Shown here: positions 19,715 to 28,038 of the stretch, piece after piece
Layout of the letters: each line of letters begins with the position of its first letter
Numbering within the stretch: the first letter of the stretch is position 1
From: Streptomyces sp. NBC_01551
Lineage (GTDB): Bacteria > Actinomycetota > Actinomycetes > Streptomycetales > Streptomycetaceae
NCBI RefSeq assembly: GCF_026339935.1
Contig: NZ_JAPEPX010000001.1
Coordinates: forward strand, 62,001-126,000
Length of the DNA: 64,000 bases
Reading direction: 5' to 3'
Program-made: the position numbers and the translations under genes
Notes under the pieces: generated by a model
The model's input: the letters and a program-made list of their open reading frames with translations, nothing else
Database searches by the model: none
Told to the model about the DNA's origin: nothing

Positions 19715-21484
19715 CTATGCGCGGACGGACGCCGGCGCGGGGGTCAGGAGGATGGCGGTGTCACCCTCCAGCGGCGCGGGCGCGGCGGCGTCGGTGACCG
19801 CGACGAGCTGCCCGGTCGGGCGCACCAGGAACAGCACCTCGTGTCCGGGCGGGATGCCCCCTTCCACGCGCGAGGGGACGATGCGGGCGCCGCCCGCGTA
19901 CCGGCGGGCCAGCTCGGGCCGGTTGAGGCCGCGCGCGAACAGCGCCTCGCCGCCGGTGTAGGGCGCGACGACCCCGTGGCTGCGCGTGGGCGGCTCCAGG
20001 CGGTGGACGGGACCCCTCACGGTCGCCTTGAGGGTGAGCAGCGCGAGCGCGTTGAAGTCGTCCTCGCTGGTGAGCAGGAGCACGTCGGTGATGCCTTCGA
20101 GCTCGGCCCCGGCGCCGGTGGCGGCGGCGAGCAGCTCACCCGGGGCCAGGGCGAGACCGGCGTCCGTGATGCTCCGGCGCTGCTGGTCGAGGCCGGCCCA
20201 CATGAGGACGTCCAGGCCCGCCGCGCGCAGGGCACCCCCCAGCTCCACCACCCAGGGGTCGCCGCCCACCAGGAGCGGCCGGGACCGCGCGGAGCGGCGG
20301 ACGCCGAGCAGCCGGGCCGCGGGGAGCGCCGTCAGGCCGTACAACATGACGGTGGCGACGATCACGATGAAGGTGGCCGGGAGGATCTTCTGCGCGCCGG
20401 CGACGCCCGCTTGCACGAGGGAGACCGAGAACGTGGAGGCGGTGGCCGCGGCGACGATGCCGCGGGGCGCCATCCATCCGATGAACCACCTCTCCCGGTA
20501 CGGGACGTCGGTGCGGGCCGTGGAGAGCAGTGCCACCAGGGGTCTGACCACGAGGACGAGGACGGCGACGAGCGCGAGGGCGGGCAGCACGACATGGCTG
20601 AGGGACTGCGGGGTGACCGTGGCCGAGATGGAGACGAACAGCACGCCGATGATCAGCGAGACCAGCGTCTCGAAGAAGGGCCGCCGGGCGGGGATGTCCA
20701 GCCCCGGCAGGTTGGCCAGGGCCAATCCCATGACGACGGCGGCGATGAGGCCCGTGTCGTCCCGGAAGGCGTCGCAGGCCGCCGCCACCGCGACCACGGC
20801 GGCGAACTGGACCGTCGTGCCGAGCACCTCACCGAGGTCGAGGCGACGCAGCAGCAGCCAGAGCACCGCCGCTCCGACGGCGCCGCCGAGCAGTCCGACG
20901 GCCGCGCTGCCGCCGAACTCCAGGACCTGGCTGCCGAGGCCGGGCTGCCCGCCGGCCAGGACCCCGTGGAAGACGAACGCGCCGAGGATGCCGCCGAGCG
21001 GGTCGATCAGGGTGCCCTCCCAGACGAGGACGCGTTGCAGGCGCTCGCTCGGGCGGACGAAGTCGAGGACCGGGCCGACCACCGTCGGGCCGCTGACCAC
21101 GAGGATCGCGCCCAGCATGACGGCCGCGGCCCGCGACATGCCGAGGAGGGGGACGGCCAGCAGCGCCGCGGACACCCCGGTGACCAGTGCCCCGAGCCAG
21201 ATGAGCCGGACCACGACGGTCCGGGTGTGGCCCCGCAGCCGGTGCAGGTCCAGGCCGAGTCCCGCGTCGTAGAGGATCACCGCCACGGCGAGCGAGACGA
21301 GCGGGGAGAACGCGGCGCCCAGCAGCTTCTCGGGGTTGACGTCGTCGGTCAGCGTGCCGGCGATGAAACCGGCCGGCAGCAGCAGGAGGATCGCCGGGAT
21401 CCGCAGGAGGCTCGCCACCAGCTGGGAGCCGGCGGCGAGGGCCACGATCAGTCCGATGCCGACCAGGACCTGGCTCGACGTCAC
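19715..21484 (-). CDS. CPA1-type cation:proton antiporter with TrkA-like C-terminal domain
   Basis: A 589-residue protein with about 12 membrane segments in residues 1-390. They carry antiporter motifs including ILYDAGLGLD and a SGPTVVGPVLDF helix break, and then a MAPRGIVAAATAS helix. A soluble C-terminal part resembles TrkA-N/TrkA-C nucleotide or regulator domains (about residues 400-589). It exchanges Na+ or K+ for H+. The GTG start at 21484 is preceded by GAGGGGACGGGG and matches the first helix. It is the gene downstream of cydB, 19 bp apart, so the three may be one operon. Confidence 0.88.
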   Translation of the reverse strand: MTSSQVLVGIGLIVALAAGSQLVASLLRIPAILLLLPAGFIAGTLTDDVNPEKLLGAAFSPLVSLAVAVILYDAGLGLDLHRLRGHTRTVVVRLIWLGALVTGVSAALLAVPLLGMSRAAAVMLGAILVVSGPTVVGPVLDFVRPSERLQRVLVWEGTLIDPLGGILGAFVFHGVLAGGQPGLGSQVLEFGGSAAVGLLGGAVGAAVLWLLLRRLDLGEVLGTTVQFAAVVAVAAACDAFRDDTGLIAAVVMGLALANLPGLDIPARRPFFETLVSLIIGVLFVSISATVTPQSLSHVVLPALALVAVLVLVVRPLVALLSTARTDVPYRERWFIGWMAPRGIVAAATASTFSVSLVQAGVAGAQKILPATFIVIVATVMLYGLTALPAARLLGVRRSARSRPLLVGGDPWVVELGGALRAAGLDVLMWAGLDQQRRSITDAGLALAPGELLAAATGAGAELEGITDVLLLTSEDDFNALALLTLKATVRGPVHRLEPPTRSHGVVAPYTGGEALFARGLNRPELARRYAGGARIVPSRVEGGIPPGHEVLFLVRPTGQLVAVTDAAAPAPLEGDTAILLTPAPASVRA

Positions 21485-21503
21485 CGCGCCCCGTCCCCTC
21501 CCG

Positions 21504-22523
21504 TCATTCGGCGACGTCCTCGTCGGTGAGGGGTTCCAGTACGCCACGGGTGTCGAGGCGGTAGAGCACGACCAGGGCGGGGCCGATCAGCACCAGCGCG
21601 ACGGCCGTGACGAAGAGCAGCCAGTGGAGCGGCTGGCTCGCCCCCGCGCCCTGCTGGACGGTCAGTGTCGTGGGCACCAGGTAGGGGCGCTGGGCGGCTC
21701 CCCAGGCGGCGATCAGCAGGGCCACGGTGGCCACCGAGGAGTACCGCGCCCACCCGGCGGCGGGGCCGGAGACCAGCCAGGCGGTGACCGCCAACGCCGC
21801 CACGGCGGCGATGAGCAGGGCCAGCCCGGCGCCGTGGGTGAGCCCGTGATGGACGTACGCGGCCTTCGGGTCGGTCAGGGTCAGGCCGATCACGCCGACC
21901 ACCAGCAGCGCGGCGCCGGCGATCCGGGCCCGGAGCCGGAAGTAGCCGATCAGGTCACCGGCCCCGAAACGCCGGGCGTCCACGGAGAGGAAGACCGCCC
22001 CGAGGAAGGCGGTGGCGGCGACGGCCACCAGGCCGGCCGTGATCGAGGTGGTGTTGGCCCAGGCGTGAGCCGAGGCGACGGTGCCCGGAGCGACGCGCCC
22101 GGAGGCCACGCTGCCGATGACCGTGCCCAGGAAGAACGGGGTGAGCAGGGACGAGACGGCGAAAACGACGCCGTAGACCCGGCGTCCTGCGAGGTTGCGG
22201 GTGGGCTTGCGAAAGGCGAACCCGGCGCCGCGCAGGACCATGCCGACGGCGGCGAGTACCAACGGGAGCCAGAGAGCCGTGAACACCGTCTGGAAGAACT
22301 CCGGGAATCCGGTCCACATCAGGATCAGTACGAAGATCAGCCAGACGTTGTTGACCTCCCAGACCGGTGCCATGGCGTGGTCGATCAGCCAGCGGGGGCG
22401 CTTGCCGCGCGCGGCGCCCCCGGCGCACAGGTCCCAGAACCCGGCGCCGTAGTCGACTCCCCCGCCGCACGCGTAGGCGGCGATGACGAGCAGCAGGATC
22501 CAGGCGACGATGCTCGCGGTCAC
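21504..22523 (-). CDS. cydB: Cytochrome bd ubiquinol/menaquinol oxidase subunit II
   Basis: A 339-residue polytopic membrane protein with the CydB features YACGGGVDYGAGFWDL near the N-terminus, APVWEVNNVWLIF and WTGFPEFF. The GTG start overlaps the cydA stop by GTGA, so the two subunits are translationally coupled. It forms the high-affinity terminal oxidase with CydA. The cydCD assembly transporter genes are not in this window. Confidence 0.95.
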   Translation of the reverse strand: MTASIVAWILLLVIAAYACGGGVDYGAGFWDLCAGGAARGKRPRWLIDHAMAPVWEVNNVWLIFVLILMWTGFPEFFQTVFTALWLPLVLAAVGMVLRGAGFAFRKPTRNLAGRRVYGVVFAVSSLLTPFFLGTVIGSVASGRVAPGTVASAHAWANTTSITAGLVAVAATAFLGAVFLSVDARRFGAGDLIGYFRLRARIAGAALLVVGVIGLTLTDPKAAYVHHGLTHGAGLALLIAAVAALAVTAWLVSGPAAGWARYSSVATVALLIAAWGAAQRPYLVPTTLTVQQGAGASQPLHWLLFVTAVALVLIGPALVVLYRLDTRGVLEPLTDEDVAE

Positions 22524-23992
22524 TGCTCGCTCCCTGGTGCTCGGTGGTCCCCGCCGGCTCCGGCCACCGGTTCCGGGCGCGGACCGTAGGGGGTGTCCGT
22601 CTCCGGGCCCTCGGTGAGCGCCTGGACGGAGTCGGGGCCGCAGGCGGCGTCGGCGAGCCGCCAGCGGGTGCGCATCTTCAGCACCACGCCGAGCAGCGAG
22701 CCGAAGACCAGCGCGTAGACCACGACGACGAGGCCGAACGCGGCCCACAGGGAGGCGGCGGCGGTGGGGGTCACCGCCTCGGACACACGCATGTTCTGGT
22801 AGACGATCCAGGGCTGGCGGCCCACCTCGGTGGCGATCCAGCCGCATTCCACGGTCACCACGCTGGCCACGCCGGACACGGCGGCGCACCGGAAGAACCA
22901 GCGGGACTTCGGCAGGTCGCGGTGGCGCCACCAGCACCAGGCGTACCAGAGGGCCAGCAGGATCAGGGCGGAGCCGATGAGCGCCATGATGTCGAAGGCC
23001 CAGTGCGCGATGGTCGCCTGGGTGGCGGTGGGACGGTCCGAGGCGGGCACCGAACTCAGACCGGTGACCTGCGTGTCGGGACTCTTCCCGGCCAGGATGG
23101 AGTCGAGCACGGGGATCTTGATGCCGCCCTTGACGGTGCCGTCCTCCTGGAGCCGGCCGAACAGGTACTCGGGGACGTGCGTGTCGGTGTTCCAGACCAG
23201 TTCGAGGGCGGCGAACTTGATGGGCTGCTTGAGGAAGACCTGCCTCGCGATGTTGTCGCCGAGCACGAACTGCACGGGGGTGAGGAGCGCGGCGACGGTG
23301 AACGGCACGGTGAAACCGAGGCGGTGGTAGCGGTCACGGCGACCGCGGAGCCAGCCGACCGCGTAGACCCCGGCCACCACGTAGCCGGCGGTGATGAACA
23401 TGGCGACGACGAAGTGCCAGTACTGCGGGCCGAACATCGGCGTGAAGATCGCCTGCTGGACGCTGACGTTCACCGGACGGCCGTCGGCGTCGAGGGTGAA
23501 GCCGCGCGGGGTGTTCATCCACGAGTTGGCGGCGATGATGCCGAAGGAGCCCATCAGGGCCGCCAGCGGCAGGGGTACGCCGAGCCAGAAGTGCGTCTTC
23601 GGCGGCAGCCGTCGCCAGCCGTAGAGGTAGATGGCGATCAGGATCGCCTCCAGGAAGAAGGCCCACGCCTCGATCCCGAAGCCGAGGCCGAAGACGTCGC
23701 CCCAGCGGCCCATCATGCCGGGCCAGAGCAGCCCGAACTCGAAGGACAGCACGGTGCCCGTGACGATGCCGACGGCGAACTGCACGGCCATCACGGCGGA
23801 CCACCGCCGGGCCAGGAGCATCGCGACCGGATCGGACTTCCGCAGGCCCCGGTGGTGCATGAGGAGGGTGATGAACGGCAACGCCACCCCCAGCGGCACC
23901 AGGATGATGTGCGAGGCCAGGGTGAACGCCATCATTTCCCGGGCGGGCAGCAGTTGTTCGGGGCCGTCCGCCAGGAGGTGTACTGGGATCAT
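22520..23992 (-). CDS. cydA: Cytochrome bd ubiquinol/menaquinol oxidase subunit I
   Basis: A 490-residue CydA with a haem-ligand His in the first helix (LASHIILVPLG), the GxWxEAWAFFLEA-type second helix and TPMFGPQYWHF. The quinol-binding Q-loop is short, as is usual in actinobacteria. The C-terminal tail (after about residue 460) is Pro/Gly-rich and probably disordered. The ATG at 23992 has GAGGACC upstream. Electron transfer from quinol to oxygen at low oxygen is the family role. Confidence 0.95.
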   Translation of the reverse strand: MIPVHLLADGPEQLLPAREMMAFTLASHIILVPLGVALPFITLLMHHRGLRKSDPVAMLLARRWSAVMAVQFAVGIVTGTVLSFEFGLLWPGMMGRWGDVFGLGFGIEAWAFFLEAILIAIYLYGWRRLPPKTHFWLGVPLPLAALMGSFGIIAANSWMNTPRGFTLDADGRPVNVSVQQAIFTPMFGPQYWHFVVAMFITAGYVVAGVYAVGWLRGRRDRYHRLGFTVPFTVAALLTPVQFVLGDNIARQVFLKQPIKFAALELVWNTDTHVPEYLFGRLQEDGTVKGGIKIPVLDSILAGKSPDTQVTGLSSVPASDRPTATQATIAHWAFDIMALIGSALILLALWYAWCWWRHRDLPKSRWFFRCAAVSGVASVVTVECGWIATEVGRQPWIVYQNMRVSEAVTPTAAASLWAAFGLVVVVYALVFGSLLGVVLKMRTRWRLADAACGPDSVQALTEGPETDTPYGPRPEPVAGAGGDHRAPGSEQ

Positions 23993-24103
23993 CGTGCGGT
24001 CCTCGGTGACTCGTTCCTGGTGACCGCGGGGGCCAGTGGACGGGACGGGGAGACGGCCCCGCGCGCCTGCCACGTGCGGGGCCGGCCGGGTGGGGGCGCC
24101 GGG

Positions 24104-24937
24104 TCAGCCTCCGGTCGCGAAGCCCGGGAAGAGGGTCATCCCACCGTCGACGTAGAGGGTGGTCCCGACGACGTAGTCCATCAGGTCGGAGGCCAGAACG
24201 GTGACCGCCCGCGCGATGTCCTCGGGATCCCCGACCCGGCGGTAGGGGATCAGCTGCAAGAGGGCCGCCTCGGCCTCTGGGGTGTCCCAGGCGTCCCGGT
24301 TGATCGGGGTGCGGATGGCTCCGGGGGCCACGGCGTTCACCCTGATGCCCTGCGGCGCGAGTTCCTGGGCCAGCGTCTGCATCAGCATCAGGACGCCCCC
24401 CTTGGACGAGGCGTAGTTCACGTGGCCCGCCCAGGGGATGATCTGGTGGACCGAACTCATGCAGACGATCTTCCCGGCCGAGCGGGACACCTCGGGCACC
24501 ACGCCCCGGCGGACGAACTCCTTCGCCGCCTCCCGGGCGCACAGGAACTGGCCCGTGAGGTTGACGTCGATCACCTTCTGCCACTGGGCGACCGTCATCT
24601 CGGTGATGGCCGCGTCCCGCTGCAGGCCGGCATTGGCCACCATGATGTCGATCGTCCCGAACTCCGCGACCATCCGGTCGACCATCGCGACGACCTGGTC
24701 CTCCTGGGAGACGTCCGCCTCGTGGGCGTAGGCCCGCACGCCGTGCGACGTGATCTCCGCGACGACCGCCTCGGCCTCCTCCGCCCCGGAGACGTAGTTC
24801 ACGACCACGTCGGCGCCCGCGCGGCCCAGCCCGATCGCGGTCGCCTTGCCGATGCCCGAGTTGGCACCGGTCACCAGTGCCTTCTGCCCGTCGAGGATCC
24901 GCAGCGTCGCCCTGAGCGTCTCGTCCCCGGTCGACAT
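24104..24937 (-). CDS. Short-chain dehydrogenase/reductase (glucose 1-dehydrogenase-like)
   Basis: A 277-residue classical SDR: coenzyme motif TGANSGIGKAT, NAG (VANAGLQ), catalytic Ser region MSSVHQ, YASSK (catalytic Tyr and Lys), and the C-terminal YVDGGMTLFPGF typical of the glucose 1-dehydrogenase-like group. NAD(P)-dependent oxidation of a sugar or alcohol is inferred. Its ATG has a GGGAGAG site. It is divergent from gluconokinase, and the pair could feed an oxidised-glucose pathway, which is inference from position. Confidence 0.88.
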   Translation of the reverse strand: MSTGDETLRATLRILDGQKALVTGANSGIGKATAIGLGRAGADVVVNYVSGAEEAEAVVAEITSHGVRAYAHEADVSQEDQVVAMVDRMVAEFGTIDIMVANAGLQRDAAITEMTVAQWQKVIDVNLTGQFLCAREAAKEFVRRGVVPEVSRSAGKIVCMSSVHQIIPWAGHVNYASSKGGVLMLMQTLAQELAPQGIRVNAVAPGAIRTPINRDAWDTPEAEAALLQLIPYRRVGDPEDIARAVTVLASDLMDYVVGTTLYVDGGMTLFPGFATGG

Positions 24938-25148
24938 CAATCGTCTCTCCCATTCGTTGGCGGCAGGTACCGGCACCGGCAGACCACACTCACCCGCGCG
25001 GACCCGCGCGGCGCCGGGCGGCTCGCACCACTCGGCCGATCGGGGCAACCACACCCCTCCGACGGCGTAAGGGGGGCTGGACGGAGCCGATCGCCTGGAT
25101 GATCTCCTGACCAGGCCGTCCGGCTCATGGGCTACCCGGGAGCGCGCT

Positions 25149-25706
25149 GTGCAGACATCCGGACCGGCACGGCCGGCACCGACCGTCGTGGTGGTCATGG
25201 GCGTTTCCGGATCGGGCAAGAGCACCGTGGGCCGGCTGCTCGCCGCCCGCCGCGAGGTGCCGTTCGTGGAGGGCGACGACTTCCATCCGGCGGCGAACAT
25301 CGCCAAGATGCGCGCCGGTCATCCGCTCGACGACGCGGACCGCGAGCCGTGGCTGACGGGCCTGGCCGACGGGATCCGCGACGCCCTGCGCGCCGGAGCG
25401 GGCGCCGTCGTCTCGTGCTCGGCACTCAAGCGGAAGTACCGAGACCGCCTTCGCGCGGTCGCCCCGGGGGTCTGGTTCCTGCACCTGACGCTGGACCGGG
25501 CCGTGGCGCGCGCCCGTGTCACCGGGCGGGCGGGACACTTCATGCCGGTCCGGCTCCTGGAGTCCCAGTACGACGTCCTGGAACCGCTGGGGGCCGACGA
25601 ACCCGGCCTCACCGTCGACGCCGGCGCGGGCGCCGACTCCGTCCTCGGACGGGCCGGGGACGCCCTCGCGGAATTCGAGGCCCGCAGGGGCGCGGGCGGC
25701 GGATAG
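25149..25706 (+). CDS. Gluconokinase
   Basis: A 185-residue P-loop kinase with GVSGSGKST, EGDDFHPAANIAKM, the LTGLADGIRDAL segment and SCSALKRKYRD, all typical of GntK-type gluconokinases that phosphorylate gluconate to 6-phosphogluconate. The GTG start at 25149 follows GGGAGCGCT. It is divergent from the SDR gene and monocistronic, because the next gene starts about 390 bp away. Confidence 0.93.
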   Translation: MQTSGPARPAPTVVVVMGVSGSGKSTVGRLLAARREVPFVEGDDFHPAANIAKMRAGHPLDDADREPWLTGLADGIRDALRAGAGAVVSCSALKRKYRDRLRAVAPGVWFLHLTLDRAVARARVTGRAGHFMPVRLLESQYDVLEPLGADEPGLTVDAGAGADSVLGRAGDALAEFEARRGAGGG

Positions 25707-26098
25707 CCGTCGTGCAGGGTAGCGGACTCCCACCGCCCCGGGAGGGTAGGACGATCGGCCATATCAGTGGCCGAATACGCACCTTAACTGTATCGCCACA
25801 TCGTGCTTGGATGGCGCCGCCACAGTAATTCGTTTACGGCTGAACGGTTTTGACGGACCGGCGGTAACTCCACGAAGCATCCAGGTTACACAGAAGGGAG
25901 AAACTGTCGGCCGGTGCCAAACAAGTCATCCTTTGGCTCGACTTCCGCAAGATCCGTTATGTAGTGTTCCAGTCATTCACCGCCCAACGGGGGGCGGAAA
26001 AGCGACTGCGGGCTTGGTTCGGACTATTTCCGGCGTGCGACGGGCCCCGCAGAACCGGCAGACCGCCGCCCCCGCCACGCTCCCTACAGGGGGAATGC
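25707..26098 (+). other. Intergenic region upstream of the SARP regulator
   Basis: About 390 bp with lower GC than its surroundings, containing runs such as gtaattcgtttacgg and ccgttatgtagtgttcc. It presumably holds the promoter of the RiPP regulator. The frame of the regulator stays open back to an ATG at 25964, but no ribosome site supports that start. I see no convincing operator repeat. Confidence 0.4.
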
Positions 26099-27940
26099 GT
26101 GTCCCGACTCGGGGGATCAATCATCCGGTTCCAGCTTCTGGGGCCTTTGAGCATTGCGCACGGCCTCGAAACCGTCGTTCTCAAACCGTCCAAGCCGACC
26201 AGTCTTCTCGCCGCACTTCTCCTGCATCCCGGCACCGTGGTGTCGACCACGTACCTGCTGCGCGCCGTGTGGGACGAGGAACCACCCGCCACCGCCCGCG
26301 CCGCACTGCAGACGTGCGTGCTCCGCCTGCGCCGGCTATTCGCCAAGTACGGCATTTCCGCGACCACCATAGAGGCCGTACCGGGCGGTTACCGGATGCA
26401 CAACGACACGGAAACTCTCGACCTCGTGCTCTTCCGCGCGCTCACGGCCGCGGCGGGATCCGCGACCGGTCCGGGAGAGGAGCTGTACCGGCTCCGGGAG
26501 GCCCTTTCGCTCTGGCACGGCCAGCCCTTGGCCAATGTGGCCTCGCGCATGCTCCAGCAGGACGCGGTACCAGCCCTCGAACAGGAGCGGCTCCGGGTAC
26601 TGGAAAGGGTCTGCGACCTCGAACTCGCCGCCGGGAACTGCCATCAGGTCCTGGTCGACCTGTACGAGAGCGCCCGTCGGCACCCGGTGCGGGAACGATT
26701 CACCGAGCAGCTCATCGAGGCCCTCTACCGCACCGGACGCCAAGCCGAAGCCCTCGCCGAGTACCGCACGGTGCGCGACCGGCTCCGCGACGAGCTGGGC
26801 ATCGACCCGGGCGCGGGACTGCGACGGCTGGAACTCGCCATCCTGCGCTCCGAGGACCTGGCGCCCGCCCCGCCGCCGCGACCCGCGCGACCGCTCACCA
26901 CCGGGGCCGAACTCCCCGAACCGTCGGCCGCCGTACGCGCCGGTGTCCCGAACCGGCCGGTCCGGGCGGTGCCGCCCGTCCCCGCCTTCGCGGGGCGCGA
27001 GAGCGACCGCGGGGCCATGGCCGAGCGGCTCACCTGCGCCGACGGACCGCGACTGGTCGTCGTCTCGGGGGCGCCGGGCATCGGAAAGTCCGCTCTGGCC
27101 CGCCAGACGGCCCACGAGACGCAGGGCGCCTTCCCCGGCGGGGTGTTCTCGATTCAGCTGGACCGGCCGGACGGGACCGCGCTGCCCGTCGAGGAGGCGG
27201 CGCGACTGCTGCCGGAGGCCGGCGCGGGGGCCGATCCCGGGGCCGGCGCGGGACCCGGTGCGGGAGCCGGCCGGCGGCTGATCGTCCTGGACGGCGCGGC
27301 CGGCGCCTGGCAGGTGCTCCCGCTGCTGACCGCGACCGGGGACGCGTCGGTCCTCGTGACCAGCAGGCGCGGCCTGGCCGCCGTCGTCGCCACCCACGGC
27401 GGCGCGGTGCACCGCCTCGACGTCCTGCGACCCGCCGAGGCGTACGCCCTGCTCGCCGGGCTCGTCGGCGAGCGGCGGATCGCCGCCGAGCCGGCGGCGG
27501 CCCGGGAACTGGCCTCCGTGTGCGGCCATTTCCCGCTCGCGCTGCGGATCGCGGCGGGACGGCTGCTGACCCGGCCCGCATTGTCGGTGGCGGACTGCGC
27601 GGCGTGGCTCGCCGAGGATCCCCCCGCCCGGCTGGCCCTCGCGGAGGACGCCCGGCTCTCGGTGCCGGAGGTGTTCGGGCAGGCGCTCGACGCGCTGCCT
27701 CCCGAACTGCGGGAGGCGTTCCTGCGGCTCGGCGCCCTCGCCGCGGGCGCCGACGCGTCGGCCGGGGAGAGCGAGAGCGTACTCGAACAGCTCGTGGACA
27801 CCGGGCTGTTGGAGGACGGGCCGCCCGGCCCGTACCGCCTCCACGACTTCCTTCGCATCTACGCGCGTTGGCGCGTCCGCACGCACGAGACGACCGCCGC
27901 GACCGCTGCGACAGCCGCGACAGCGACCGCACCGCACTGA
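26099..27940 (+). CDS. SARP/AfsR-type transcriptional regulator (wHTH-BTAD-NB-ARC)
   Basis: A 613-residue regulator. Residues about 5-95 form an OmpR-like winged helix (FQLLGPLSI, LLAALLLHPG, TARAALQTCVLRLRR). Residues about 100-250 are a bacterial transcriptional activation domain (BTAD). From about 300 there is an NB-ARC/AAA ATPase with Walker A SGAPGIGKSALAR and a LIVLDGAAG Walker B-like strand. It lacks the TPR region of full-length AfsR. The GTG at 26099 has AGGGGGA four bases upstream. SARPs activate nearby antibiotic genes by binding heptamer direct repeats with 11-bp spacing. It is the first gene of the RiPP cluster and probably its pathway activator. Confidence 0.88.
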   Translation: MSRLGGSIIRFQLLGPLSIAHGLETVVLKPSKPTSLLAALLLHPGTVVSTTYLLRAVWDEEPPATARAALQTCVLRLRRLFAKYGISATTIEAVPGGYRMHNDTETLDLVLFRALTAAAGSATGPGEELYRLREALSLWHGQPLANVASRMLQQDAVPALEQERLRVLERVCDLELAAGNCHQVLVDLYESARRHPVRERFTEQLIEALYRTGRQAEALAEYRTVRDRLRDELGIDPGAGLRRLELAILRSEDLAPAPPPRPARPLTTGAELPEPSAAVRAGVPNRPVRAVPPVPAFAGRESDRGAMAERLTCADGPRLVVVSGAPGIGKSALARQTAHETQGAFPGGVFSIQLDRPDGTALPVEEAARLLPEAGAGADPGAGAGPGAGAGRRLIVLDGAAGAWQVLPLLTATGDASVLVTSRRGLAAVVATHGGAVHRLDVLRPAEAYALLAGLVGERRIAAEPAAARELASVCGHFPLALRIAAGRLLTRPALSVADCAAWLAEDPPARLALAEDARLSVPEVFGQALDALPPELREAFLRLGALAAGADASAGESESVLEQLVDTGLLEDGPPGPYRLHDFLRIYARWRVRTHETTAATAATAATATAPH

Positions 27941-27952
27941 GCGCCACACCCG

Positions 27953-28006
27953 CCTTCCCCTCTCCCCTCCGCTCCCCCTCTCCCCCTCTCCCCCTCTCCT
28001 CCTCCC
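27953..28006 (+). repeat. Polypyrimidine tract before the RiPP operon
   Basis: A C/T-only stretch broken by a single G at 27971, with a tccccctc unit repeating about every 9 bp. It fills most of the 98-bp gap between the regulator and the leader-binding protein gene. It could form H-DNA or leave the transcript unstructured; its role is unknown. Confidence 0.6.
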
Positions 28007-28038
28007 GATCCCGCCCAGACCGCACCCAGGGGTGTCCC

